A stretch of 15,397 nt of DNA from Bacteroidales bacterium (GCA_003157055.1 PMIG01000352.1:1-15397); one strand, 5' to 3'. Counted from the stretch's first letter, positions 7,754-15,195 are shown. The notes: a model not told the origin generated them from the letters alone. Numbers and translations: made by a program.

Positions 7754-7844
7754 ATTCCAATGAATCGCGAACCTGTGTACTATTGATCTTAGAACCTGTT
7801 AATATGCAGTCTTTTAGATGCCTATCCACGTCAGGGATGAAGGG

Positions 7845-9665
7845 TTAATTTTTAACACACCGTACAGAGAAACCGCTGGATTTATTGCTCTTAGCGCTAT
7901 TTACAGTGCCGTTTTCTGTTCCTAGTGACTTATTTAATGCCTCAAAATCAGAATTTCCGGGGTTTTCAGGAGAACACCACCAGATACCTTTATCACCAAG
8001 GTCAAAATAAAAAGAACCATCCGGTTGCCGGGAACCGCCTGGAAGTGCAGTAAAACCACTTTCGTTGGTCGTAGTTTTAATTGTATCTGATCTTACAGGC
8101 CAGAAATCAGTTGATTTTAATTTATCACCTGCAACGCTGTCTCCACCAAAGTAAGCGGTGAGTCTTCTCCAGTCGCCATCAGATGAAACATGCCATCCGG
8201 TTGGGCAAAGTTTTCCTGTATTTACTGCAAACCAGTTATATAAAGCACCAGAAACTTTTCTTAATGCAGTGGAATACCCATGCCCCCATGAAGCCAGACT
8301 TGAATCGTACAAGCAATAAGCCGGTGTTTGTAAATTATTCCATTCTCCCTTACCTGTTTTAAGAGGAATTATTGTACCGTCGTTGAACCGGGTTGTCTTC
8401 AGGTTTTCAGCCATCCAGACCTGATATCCAATTTGGACTGTATTATACTTATTATTGTCATAATCAGTAATATAGTGATCTTTAATACAACGGACAGACA
8501 TTCCAAACTTCTTATCAATACCGGTAGTTAAAATATTACTGGCATCAGAAAATATATTAATACATGTTGGATAATTAACATAATCTGGGAAATCCGATGC
8601 TGACCACAGGTAACCTCTGCTTCTAATTTCTTCGAACGGACCGTACATGTTACGGTTGCCTCCGCCAACTGCTGCAAAGCCGCTATGGTTGGTAGCCCTG
8701 TTATATTGCTGGTTCCAATGGGTTCTGCCGATTTCCTTCATTTCGTCACCCGCATTATCTTCACCACCCACTTTATATAAAAGGATTGTCCATTCTGCAT
8801 CCGTTGGAACATGCCAACCAGTAGGACAAAGCTTTCCTGTGTTTATCGCATACCAGTTGTATAATGCTCCAAAAGACGATTTTTCATATTTTCCGGCTTT
8901 ATTATTGTACCAGCAATAAGCAGGTGTTTCTAATTTGGCCCATTCATTCTTGTCTGTCACGAGTGCAATAGGTGTGCCATCGTTGAATTTAGTTGTTCTC
9001 AGGTTTTGAGCCATCCAGACCTGATCGCCTATTTTAACTTCTTTTGTTTGATTATCTTCAGATAATTCACTATTAGCCTTGTTTAGAATAATAAACATGA
9101 ACAAAAAATATGCACCAAATAAAAGAACAAGTCCAAGTATGACCTTTATTGACCAGTGTATAGTTCTTTTCTTAGGTTTAACAATTTCTTTTTCCTGATA
9201 ATTTTCCTGAAAATTCTGGTAATCACTTTTTGGTGCTTCTATTTTAGTTTCCGTTTTGCTGACAATCTGAAAATCCTTATATTTCAGGTACCACTTAATG
9301 ATAATGTTAAGATTATTAAGAACCGGTTTAACTTGTTCCGGATCGAAGTCCTTGGGATGGGCACCATAGTTTGCCATGCTGTTAAGGCTGAGCATTGAAG
9401 TCCCGATGTACGGAGGGATTTTTTCCTCACTGTTCAGTTTATCGATAATCCCCTTGAGAGGTTCGGTTTTCCTTGGTCTTTTTAATTCGACCTCGCACAG
9501 GTCAGTAACAATAACCTCAAGGCATCTTCTCGAATAGAGCATAACAACATTCGGATCGTCTGTCCTGATCAATTGCTCCATCTCTTTCATAATATCAGGC
9601 AAATGCCCTTTAAAAGATTCATAAAGCTTATCCAGTTCCAATATTTCACCCGACCAGATTGTCAT
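7845..9665 (-). CDS. DUF4145 - transmembrane - double FISUMP-domain protein
   Basis: This 606-residue protein has three parts. Residues about 5-130 resemble DUF4145, with the pattern SRRCLEVIVTDL...LKGIIDKL...LNSMANYGAHP; this domain is found in sensors and nuclease or defence-associated proteins. A single membrane helix lies at about 172-195 after a basic stretch. Two FISUMP domains (TIGR02145/PF09603, Fibrobacter succinogenes major paralogous domain) follow at about 207-394 and 405-605. Each has KIGDQVWMAQNL- or QIGYQVWMAENL-type openings, GALYNW, LCPTGWHV, a GG(N/S)R motif and a terminal SVRC. DUF4145 should be cytoplasmic and the FISUMP pair periplasmic or exposed. FISUMP function is unknown; the domain is frequent in surface proteins of Bacteroidota and Fibrobacterota. 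The two domains are recent enough copies that 24 of 25 bases match at 8401-8425 and 9001-9025. Upstream is a 429-base intergenic region. Confidence 0.88.
   Translation of the reverse strand: MTIWSGEILELDKLYESFKGHLPDIMKEMEQLIRTDDPNVVMLYSRRCLEVIVTDLCEVELKRPRKTEPLKGIIDKLNSEEKIPPYIGTSMLSLNSMANYGAHPKDFDPEQVKPVLNNLNIIIKWYLKYKDFQIVSKTETKIEAPKSDYQNFQENYQEKEIVKPKKRTIHWSIKVILGLVLLFGAYFLFMFIILNKANSELSEDNQTKEVKIGDQVWMAQNLRTTKFNDGTPIALVTDKNEWAKLETPAYCWYNNKAGKYEKSSFGALYNWYAINTGKLCPTGWHVPTDAEWTILLYKVGGEDNAGDEMKEIGRTHWNQQYNRATNHSGFAAVGGGNRNMYGPFEEIRSRGYLWSASDFPDYVNYPTCINIFSDASNILTTGIDKKFGMSVRCIKDHYITDYDNNKYNTVQIGYQVWMAENLKTTRFNDGTIIPLKTGKGEWNNLQTPAYCLYDSSLASWGHGYSTALRKVSGALYNWFAVNTGKLCPTGWHVSSDGDWRRLTAYFGGDSVAGDKLKSTDFWPVRSDTIKTTTNESGFTALPGGSRQPDGSFYFDLGDKGIWWCSPENPGNSDFEALNKSLGTENGTVNSAKSNKSSGFSVRCVKN
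8401..9025 (-). repeat. Near-identical 25-base direct repeat inside the FISUMP domains
   Basis: Bases 8401-8425 and 9001-9025 match at 24 of 25 positions and are offset by exactly 600 bases. They encode the QVWMAxNL opening of the two FISUMP domains. This marks an in-frame tandem domain duplication, or local gene conversion between the two units. Confidence 0.8.
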
Positions 9666-10094
9666 ATTGATAATTATTTGTCATTGATAAAATTAAACTA
9701 CTTCCTGAAAATAAGATATTATTTATACTGTCTGTTAACTTGAAATTCTGAACCTGAAATAGTTATTAAAACTTCTTAAATATAATTTACAAGTTAGTGA
9801 TTATTCTTATTTCTAGCATACTGGTCTCTCATTATGTTTAATTAACTGCCTCCTGTTCAGGGAAACCTATCTAACGGGCGATTCTAGAATCAGACTTAGC
9901 GAAGAAGGATACACAATAATTCCAAATTAAATTGCCTTTGGTTCTGCAAATTATTAAATTTGATATTGTCTCTTTTTCTGGCAGGCGATTATCTTATCAA
10001 TAAGCGATGACTGAAATAACCTGATCTGTTGATATTAATTAATGAATTCTAATTTATCTCAGAAACTAAAATAATCCAATTAAAATTATAAGAT
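9666..10094. other. Divergent intergenic region (429 bases)
   Basis: AT-rich DNA between the divergent FISUMP gene and the zinc-ribbon gene. It must hold both promoters. One candidate for the plus strand is described separately; no clear TAnnTTTG box is seen for the minus strand. An open stretch at 9817-9930 (ending ...RLSEEGYTIIPN and a stop) reads like protein but lacks an ATG and is not recognised. No RNA gene or mobile element is seen. Confidence 0.5.
9932..9962 (+). promoter_or_regulatory. Candidate Bacteroidota promoter upstream of the zinc-ribbon membrane gene
   Basis: TTG at 9932-9934, 20 bases, then TAAATTTG at 9955-9962 fit the TTG-N19/20-TAnnTTTG pattern. This would start transcription near 9970 and leave a leader of about 125 bases before the ATG at 10095. 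The -7 box alone is common by chance in such AT-rich DNA. Confidence 0.4.
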
Positions 10095-10757
10095 ATGAAC
10101 GACATAAGTAAAATTCAGTTTGAAGAACGAAATGTTACCTCAGCAGTCACTTGGGGCATATTGGCAGGAGTCTACTTTGGCTTAGTGACTTTTCTTCAGA
10201 AAGATGGCTTTATCCAAAGCGATTTAATCTCATTGTGGCTTTCTATATCAGAATTGATAATCATTATAGCAATTACTGTCTGGGTCGTAAAAATCGCCCG
10301 GAAATTAGACCGACCTCCCATAATCTGGGGTATTTGTGCATTTCTCTTCTCACCAATTACATTGATAGTCATTGGTTTCCAGGATTATAAAATAGATGAT
10401 AAGAATATTAAGAAAATTATAGATGAATTGAGATTGGAATTCAACACTGAGCTCCTTCACATAAAATCAACAAAAGATCTGTCTGCAGAGGAATTGAATG
10501 AGGTTGAAATAAAATTAAAAGAAAAATTTAATCAGAAATTGAAATGGATAATAGCCGAAGGTAAATTTAAGGACGGGGCGGAAGTGGACAAGATCGAGAA
10601 TCAAAGTATTATTGAAGAAGAGAAAGAGGAAGAAGAAGTAGTTCAATCAGTAAGTGATCAGAAATGGACGAGTGAATCAGGCAAGTGCCCCGCCTGCGGT
10701 GCTGCGATCAGTGAAATTGCAACTGTTTGCCCTGAATGCGGACTAACCATTAGCTGA
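10095..10757 (+). CDS. Uncharacterised multi-TM protein with C-terminal zinc ribbon
   Basis: No family is recognised for this 220-residue protein. The N-terminal half is hydrophobic, with likely membrane segments at about 17-34, 46-66 and 77-96. A charged, coiled-coil-prone region follows (about 100-185), including a run of glutamates near 174-181. The C-terminus is a compact C4 zinc ribbon (Cys198, Cys201, Cys212, Cys215: CPACG...CPECG), the type found as a tail in many membrane-anchored bacterial proteins. The order membrane, coil, ribbon is the mirror image of the ribbon-then-membrane layout at 6857-7753, with the DUF4145-FISUMP gene between them. It starts at ATG 10095 after a weak, non-Shine-Dalgarno leader. 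The 3' end converges on the SecD-like lipoprotein gene with a spacer of about 107 bases in which no strong terminator is seen. Confidence 0.75.
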   Translation: MNDISKIQFEERNVTSAVTWGILAGVYFGLVTFLQKDGFIQSDLISLWLSISELIIIIAITVWVVKIARKLDRPPIIWGICAFLFSPITLIVIGFQDYKIDDKNIKKIIDELRLEFNTELLHIKSTKDLSAEELNEVEIKLKEKFNQKLKWIIAEGKFKDGAEVDKIENQSIIEEEKEEEEVVQSVSDQKWTSESGKCPACGAAISEIATVCPECGLTIS

Positions 10758-10864
10758 CATGGGGGAAAACTCATCTGCAGGCACATCAATGACCTGAAAA
10801 ACAAAACTACAATTAGCAGCAGGGATCTTCCTCCTGTGTTATGCGACCCCCAGGGCCTGACTAT

Positions 10865-12106
10865 TCAATTTTTTTCATAGACATCAATAACCTTCACGGA
10901 AATTTTTGGCTTAGTTCCGCAATTGAGCAAAGACGCCAGATAATTAGCCTCTTCTGAAGAAAGATCTCCGGAAATGTTTATTATTCCGCCATTTATTTCA
11001 GAATTTATATACGGATTAAAGCATACAGTGTTGTCAATTACTAATGCAATCTGTTTATCTATATTGTCTCCGGTCATTCGTGATAATGTTTTTGCACCTT
11101 CGGTATTCAACACTATCATTACTGCTGCCTGTTTTTTTGATATTTTTGCTTTTGCTTTTATAATGACATCACCGTTCATTACCGCAGACCCCTCTCGTGT
11201 TGTTACTCTAACTGCGATGAGTTGAGATGAATCTCTGTTCATGTCAACATGCTTTAATGCCCATAGTAACTTTAGATCTCTTGGCAAGGAATTTTTGACA
11301 TCAGGAATAGCCAAAAATTTATCCACCAGGGCTGTATCTTTTACAGATGAAGTTCCAATAATATCTCCTTTGGTTGCTGAACTGTCAATGGGGAATGAAG
11401 GAATGAGAATGCTGAACAGAGGGTTTTCTTTATTAATTCTGATATTCGCAATTTCACTATTAACATCATTACCGGCATGTAATTTTTCCCGGATTAATTT
11501 ATTGGCTCCTACTATATTATCCCATACTTCTCTGGAGTAATATGTTTCCCAAAAGCCGAAATCACCTTGTGATTCAAGCAATTTCGTAATACCAGCTTTA
11601 TCTGCCTTTCTGTTAACAATAAATGAATAAGTGTTTTTCACAGGCAAGACTTTAACTTCCACAGAGGGTTTATCAAATAAATCAGCAGGGGAAGAGGTCG
11701 TTCTGCAAGCCGATTCAATTCTTTTTTCTAAAACCCTGATTGTGTTTTCCATAGCCGATTTAATTGCTTCTGTCAGTACAGCAACAACCTCCGGGTTGGT
11801 TGACTCGTAGGTAATTTTATCTTTGAATTCGATTGTTCCGAAATAAGCAGCAAGTCTGCAGTTTGGATCGAGTTCAAGTAACCTTTTCTCAAAAAGTGAT
11901 AAAAACTCTTCCTTTTCAGGATTAAATTCTTTTTGTGCAAAGTGATATGCATTCAAGAAAGTGGTATCCTTTTCATATCCAGGTAATGAATACAGATATT
12001 CTGCTTCTGAAAGCTGAATTTTTATTTCCGTTTTATTTTTACTATTGGTGCAACTGAATAAAAATATAACTGAAAAAATCAAGACAAACGATCTGAACTT
12101 TAACAT
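10865..12106 (-). CDS. SecD periplasmic-domain-like lipoprotein without membrane channel
   Basis: This 413-residue protein begins with a lipoprotein signal peptide (hydrophobic 6-18, lipobox LFSC, Cys19). The rest resembles the periplasmic part of Bacteroidota SecD/SecDF. Residues about 82-131 (CRLAAYFGTIEFKDKI..., then ...AIKSAMENTIRVLEKRI) parallel the SecD stretch before its RxRIDxFGV motif. Residues 183-206 (FGFWETYYSREVW...ANKLI) parallel the FWETY segment. Residues about 311-398 (NGDVIIKAKA...LNTEGAKTLSRMT..NIDKQIALVID...INGGIINISGDLSSEEANYLASLLNCG) parallel the last periplasmic part before the first channel helix. SecD would continue with about five membrane helices and then SecF, but here the protein stops at 413. 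The FGV motif is also missing (RIESACRTTSS). SecD uses proton flow to pull translocated proteins; a lipid-anchored copy cannot do that itself, so an accessory or divergent role is inferred. It lies 12 bases behind the small gene upstream. Confidence 0.8.
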   Translation of the reverse strand: MLKFRSFVLIFSVIFLFSCTNSKNKTEIKIQLSEAEYLYSLPGYEKDTTFLNAYHFAQKEFNPEKEEFLSLFEKRLLELDPNCRLAAYFGTIEFKDKITYESTNPEVVAVLTEAIKSAMENTIRVLEKRIESACRTTSSPADLFDKPSVEVKVLPVKNTYSFIVNRKADKAGITKLLESQGDFGFWETYYSREVWDNIVGANKLIREKLHAGNDVNSEIANIRINKENPLFSILIPSFPIDSSATKGDIIGTSSVKDTALVDKFLAIPDVKNSLPRDLKLLWALKHVDMNRDSSQLIAVRVTTREGSAVMNGDVIIKAKAKISKKQAAVMIVLNTEGAKTLSRMTGDNIDKQIALVIDNTVCFNPYINSEINGGIINISGDLSSEEANYLASLLNCGTKPKISVKVIDVYEKN

Positions 12107-12118
12107 GGCATTATTTGT

Positions 12119-12316
12119 TTATGCTAATGAAGACATTTTTAATTTCCGGCTTTCATCAATAGCCATTTTCTCAGATATTGTGAAATCCGCACCGCAGGTT
12201 GTGCAGGAATAGTTCAGCAGGAAAGCGCCGGTATAATATACTTTCTCAAATGCAGGGTGATTGCAAGGTTTCTTACCCCATTCCTGTTTGAGTTTCTGTG
12301 ATGTCGAATAGTCCAT
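12119..12316 (-). CDS. Small Cys/His protein, possible single zinc site
   Basis: This 65-residue soluble protein belongs to no family I recognise. Cys18 and His20 (PCNHP) together with Cys38 and Cys41 (CTTCG) are spaced like a single tetrahedral zinc site. The segment between (FEKVYYTGAFLLNYSC) would form a beta hairpin, as in small zinc ribbons that read like 'C.HP..........Y.C..CG'. The C-terminal 20 residues look helical and charged. It lies 12 bases upstream of the SecD-like lipoprotein gene on the same strand, so the two are probably co-transcribed. The start ATG 12316 is preceded by an 80-base AT-rich gap after the M50 protease gene, which could carry a separate promoter. Confidence 0.7.
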   Translation of the reverse strand: MDYSTSQKLKQEWGKKPCNHPAFEKVYYTGAFLLNYSCTTCGADFTISEKMAIDESRKLKMSSLA

Positions 12317-12396
12317 ATCTAATTACTTTTAATTTCGCAGTATCGTTATTGAAAGATCAACCAAATTAACAAAATAAATGCTAAAATATAGTCTTT

Positions 12397-13041
12397 TTAC
12401 AATTTGAAACCGATCAAAGAAAGGAATCCATCGCCCAGAAGTCTTATCGCCGGCCAGATCGGGAAGAAATTTACCGGGGTTATGGCTGAGCCTATTATTA
12501 AGGCGAAGAGGATAAAAGAACCATATCTGTACAATCCTTGATATAAAGCTGGGTACTTTTTGAAATAGCTAAGTAAAAAGTGAGAGCCGTCAAGAGGAGG
12601 GATGGGTATCAGGTTAAAAATGAAGAGTCCCCAGTTTATATATATTCCATATCGGAAAACCTCAAATATAAAAGAATTTACCTTGCTGTAATCATTGGTA
12701 AATGATCTCATCCAGATTACAAAAATAACAGACAAAATCATTGCCAGCAATGCGTTTGAAACCGGGCCGGCAGCCGCGATCTTAAGAACATCTGTTTTAG
12801 GATTTTTAAGATTTTTCTCATTGAACTCTACCGGTTTAGCCCAGCCGAACCCTGCTATGAGCAAAATAATAAAACCTAAAGGATCAATATGCTTTAGCGG
12901 ATTAAGCGTAACCCGGCCCTGTTCCTTAGATGTTGTATCTCCGCATTTGCTGGCCATAAGAGCATGGCTGAACTCATGAACCGTTAGACCAAGAACTATG
13001 CCAGGGAGAAATTTCAGCGTCCTGAGAAGATCAAAGTCCAT
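12397..13041 (-). CDS. Site-2-type intramembrane zinc metalloprotease (peptidase M50 family)
   Basis: This 214-residue polytopic membrane protease shows the M50 signature HEFSH (His22, Glu23, His26) in the first membrane helix and the third zinc ligand Asp151 in NLIPIPPLDGSH in a later helix. About five or six hydrophobic segments are visible (about 10-31, 52-69, 85-111, 126-149, 171-190 and a C-terminal one). There is no PDZ domain, so it is one of the compact site-2 protease forms rather than RseP. Such enzymes cleave substrate helices inside the membrane, often anti-sigma factors or signal peptides; no substrate is evident here. Its start overlaps the 3' end of the PHP-like lipoprotein gene by 11 bases, indicating translational coupling. 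Confidence 0.92.
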   Translation of the reverse strand: MDFDLLRTLKFLPGIVLGLTVHEFSHALMASKCGDTTSKEQGRVTLNPLKHIDPLGFIILLIAGFGWAKPVEFNEKNLKNPKTDVLKIAAAGPVSNALLAMILSVIFVIWMRSFTNDYSKVNSFIFEVFRYGIYINWGLFIFNLIPIPPLDGSHFLLSYFKKYPALYQGLYRYGSFILFALIIGSAITPVNFFPIWPAIRLLGDGFLSLIGFKL

Positions 13042-13828
13042 TTTTTCTTTTATTTACGGGCTGGTAGAAATCACTAATTGTAAGTCTGCATTTTCTGATC
13101 ATCTCCCTTGCATATTCAGCGCCAGAGAAATTGCCATCCGTATTATTTGTGCCGACAGTAAATAAGACACCTGCCTTATGAGCTCTTTTTATGAATGCGA
13201 GTGATGGGATCTTGTACCTGTTATTGATCTCTATTGCAATATTATTTGCTTTAGCCGCCTTTATCACCCTGTCCATCCGATCCCTGGTCCAGAAACTATC
13301 GTAACGCTCAGCCATCTTTGCCGGCAGGAAGGTCGGATTGACATAAATATTTATCGGCTCCTCGCTCATGATCTTTACAATAGTATTTACATAATTCTCC
13401 ATAAAAACCTGCTCGTCATCAATCCATGTTTCCTCTTTAAGCCATATCCTGTTCCTTCTGCCTTTCTCGTCGGTAAAAGTCATAGCATCCGTGAACACAT
13501 AATCGAATTTTGCGATAGACTCCTTCGAGAACATATTGACCCATTCCCTTCCCTCTGCCTGCATTGCAAGATAAAACTGTGGATAATCCTTCATTGTATT
13601 CAACACTGAATCAATCTGGCTGTCTGAATGGATAGGAAATTTAAGGCCGCAGTTGAAAGCAATTCCGTAACCTATATTCTCAGTTTTGGATTTCTTTACT
13701 GCATCTTCAATTGTAAAACCACCTTTGAGATGAATATGGAGATCAGTGATCGGAAACTCACTTTTTGTTGTGCAACTTGTTACTAATAAAAATGCAGCAA
13801 CAACTATTATTATATTTAATTTGATCAT
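13031..13828 (-). CDS. PHP/amidohydrolase-like lipoprotein with partly altered metal ligands
   Basis: I take ATG 13828 as the start because it gives a clean lipoprotein signal peptide (MIKLNIIIVVAAFLLVTSC, lipid-attachment Cys19); the frame stays open upstream to 13897 but would bury this signal. The mature 247 residues resemble PHP-domain phosphoesterases. They start with ITDLHIHLKGG (Asp29, His31, His33) and have an acidic residue in the AEGREW segment (Glu92), VNPTFLP (about 163-169) where HP is expected, and EINN (about 200-203). They end with GTNNTDGN (about 226-233) where PHP enzymes usually have a GSDAH-type ligand pair. The first metal motif is intact while the later histidines are replaced, so activity or metal number may differ. 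The stop lies inside the next gene (11-base overlap with the M50 protease). Substrate unknown; export to the periplasmic side is inferred from the signal. Confidence 0.75.
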   Translation of the reverse strand: MIKLNIIIVVAAFLLVTSCTTKSEFPITDLHIHLKGGFTIEDAVKKSKTENIGYGIAFNCGLKFPIHSDSQIDSVLNTMKDYPQFYLAMQAEGREWVNMFSKESIAKFDYVFTDAMTFTDEKGRRNRIWLKEETWIDDEQVFMENYVNTIVKIMSEEPINIYVNPTFLPAKMAERYDSFWTRDRMDRVIKAAKANNIAIEINNRYKIPSLAFIKRAHKAGVLFTVGTNNTDGNFSGAEYAREMIRKCRLTISDFYQPVNKRKNGL

Positions 13829-13891
13829 TGCAACAACGATTAATTTTGGGCATAAAACTACTAAAAAAGGAGAATCATATTGCCAATAGCC

Positions 13892-13924
13892 TTTCACTAT
13901 GATAAAAAATCATCGATACCTTTG
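13892..13924 (+). promoter_or_regulatory. Candidate promoter for the DUF4105/Lnb-like gene
   Basis: TACCTTTG at 13917-13924 matches the Bacteroidota -7 consensus TAnnTTTG. The expected -33 element is only approximate (TTTC at 13892-13895, 21-base spacing). Transcription would start near 13931, about 60 bases before ATG 13990. Confidence 0.45.
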
Positions 13925-13989
13925 CTGTATCTCGGTTCTTATTTGCAATTTCGCACTAAGGAAAGAAATCAATATTTAAATTCTCGAGG

Positions 13990-15171
13990 ATGAAAAAGAT
14001 CATGCTCATTCTGACATTTATAGTGGCTTTTGGATATACCCATCTATATTCTCAGGTGAATTCAGCAGATCAGGCTTACCTTGTAACTTGTGCACCTGGA
14101 ACGGAGACGTACTCTATTTATGGTCATAGCGCCCTGAGAATTATCAATCCGGCCACTGGGGGAGATTCAATATACAACTGGGGAGTATTCGATTTCAGCA
14201 CTCCTCATTTTGCCTGGAAATTTGCAAAGGGACGCCTTGATTACATGCTGGATGTTAATACTCCTCAATCATTTATGGGTGAGTATTTTTATGAGAGAAG
14301 GTCGGTATATGAACAAAAAATAAACCTTGAGCCCGATGAAATGGCAAAACTCCTTGCTCTGCTCGAGGAAAACCAGAAACCTGAAAATGCAAAATACAGG
14401 TACGATTTTTTTTATGACGATTGCTCGACAAGGATAAGAGACCTTCTGGAGAAAGCTATCGGATCCAAGCTGTTTTACCCTCCTGAAGAAAAAAGGGATC
14501 AGCCAACATTCAGGGAAATGACAGGCAAGTACCAGAGACCCTATCCCTGGCTTAAATTCGGGATTGACCTTATAATGGGTAGCCCTGGTGAGCGCAAAAC
14601 AACTTTGCGCGATAGGATGTTCCTTCCGATTGATCTGCAGGGCGGTCTTTCCCAGGCACTTGTTAACCGGGGTGGAAGAATGGTACCGCTTCTACGAAAT
14701 CCGGAAATTCTTCTTCAGTTTGATCCTCCAGTAACAAAGCCAAGATTCTACACGACACCTGTGTTCCTCTTCACTCTATTGCTGGTAGCAATTATTATAT
14801 TATTGTCATTGAACCATAGTAAGAATCTGAACAGGATATTGGATCTGCTGCTTTTCACAGCCTTTTCTGCCTTATCAATATTAATGATATTCTTCAATTT
14901 CTTTACTGATCACATGCAGATGCGATGGAACCTTAATATAATATGGTTAAGTCCTTTTGTGCTGCTGTGCCTCTCTTCACTAATATTAAATAAAGAGTGG
15001 AAGTTATGGTTCAGGGTGGTCTTCTTCCTTTGCCTGATTGCATTCCTAATCCAGCTTTTCTTTCCACGCGGGTATAATACTGCCTTCATTCCTCTTATTC
15101 TTGTATTAATGATCAGGAGTGCCGCAAGGTCAGGGTTCAGCTGGAATCCTTTATCGCTTAATTCAATTTAA
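13990..15171 (+). CDS. lnb: DUF4105 membrane protein, probable lipoprotein N-acyltransferase (Lnb-like)
   Basis: This 393-residue protein has a signal peptide (about 1-21), an extracytoplasmic DUF4105 domain (about 25-245) and about five C-terminal membrane helices (about 255-275, 283-303, 316-334, 339-358 and 362-377). Within DUF4105 the conserved YGHSALRI (His46), YNWGVFDF and FYDDCSTRIRD (Cys145) motifs are present; His46 and Cys145 are the likely catalytic pair. A DUF4105 protein with this domain order is, to my knowledge, the Bacteroides lipoprotein N-acyltransferase Lnb, which transfers an acyl chain to the alpha-amine of the lipoprotein cysteine. DUF4105 occurs in several paralogues per genome, so the symbol is tentative. 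The segment DHMQMRWNLNIIW (308-320) is a further family-like motif between helices. It is divergent from the PHP-lipoprotein/M50 genes. Confidence 0.82.
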   Translation: MKKIMLILTFIVAFGYTHLYSQVNSADQAYLVTCAPGTETYSIYGHSALRIINPATGGDSIYNWGVFDFSTPHFAWKFAKGRLDYMLDVNTPQSFMGEYFYERRSVYEQKINLEPDEMAKLLALLEENQKPENAKYRYDFFYDDCSTRIRDLLEKAIGSKLFYPPEEKRDQPTFREMTGKYQRPYPWLKFGIDLIMGSPGERKTTLRDRMFLPIDLQGGLSQALVNRGGRMVPLLRNPEILLQFDPPVTKPRFYTTPVFLFTLLLVAIIILLSLNHSKNLNRILDLLLFTAFSALSILMIFFNFFTDHMQMRWNLNIIWLSPFVLLCLSSLILNKEWKLWFRVVFFLCLIAFLIQLFFPRGYNTAFIPLILVLMIRSAARSGFSWNPLSLNSI

Positions 15172-15195
15172 CACAACTTTAACACATATTAACAC
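15168..15195 (+). repeat. Three TTAACAC repeats with 10-11 base period
   Basis: TTAACAC occurs at 15168-15174, 15179-15185 and 15189-15195, i.e. at 11- and 10-base steps. All copies would face the same side of the helix. The first overlaps the stop codon of the preceding gene. They lie about 80 bases upstream of the -7 box of the MoxR gene. Confidence 0.6.

Noticed and set aside
9156..9398. 80-codon open frame antisense to the TM region of the FISUMP protein
   Set aside because: The Phe/Leu-rich translation is what the reverse strand of a Lys/Glu- and Asn-rich linker gives; there is no independent evidence.
9880..9891. Perfect 12-base palindrome GATTCTAGAATC as an operator
   Set aside because: About four such palindromes are expected by chance in a window of this length, and nothing else supports a binding site.
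9817..9930. Open stretch ending RLSEEGYTIIPN and a stop
   Set aside because: Protein-like, but it has no ATG, a stop at its 5' side and no recognised family; too short to call.
6499..10094. Integrative element inserted at tRNA-Arg
   Set aside because: No repeat of the tRNA 3' end was seen downstream, and there is no integrase or transposase in the window.
13829..13897. Longer start (ATG 13897) for the PHP-like lipoprotein
   Set aside because: The extra 23 residues would precede and bury a clear lipoprotein signal peptide that starts at ATG 13828.
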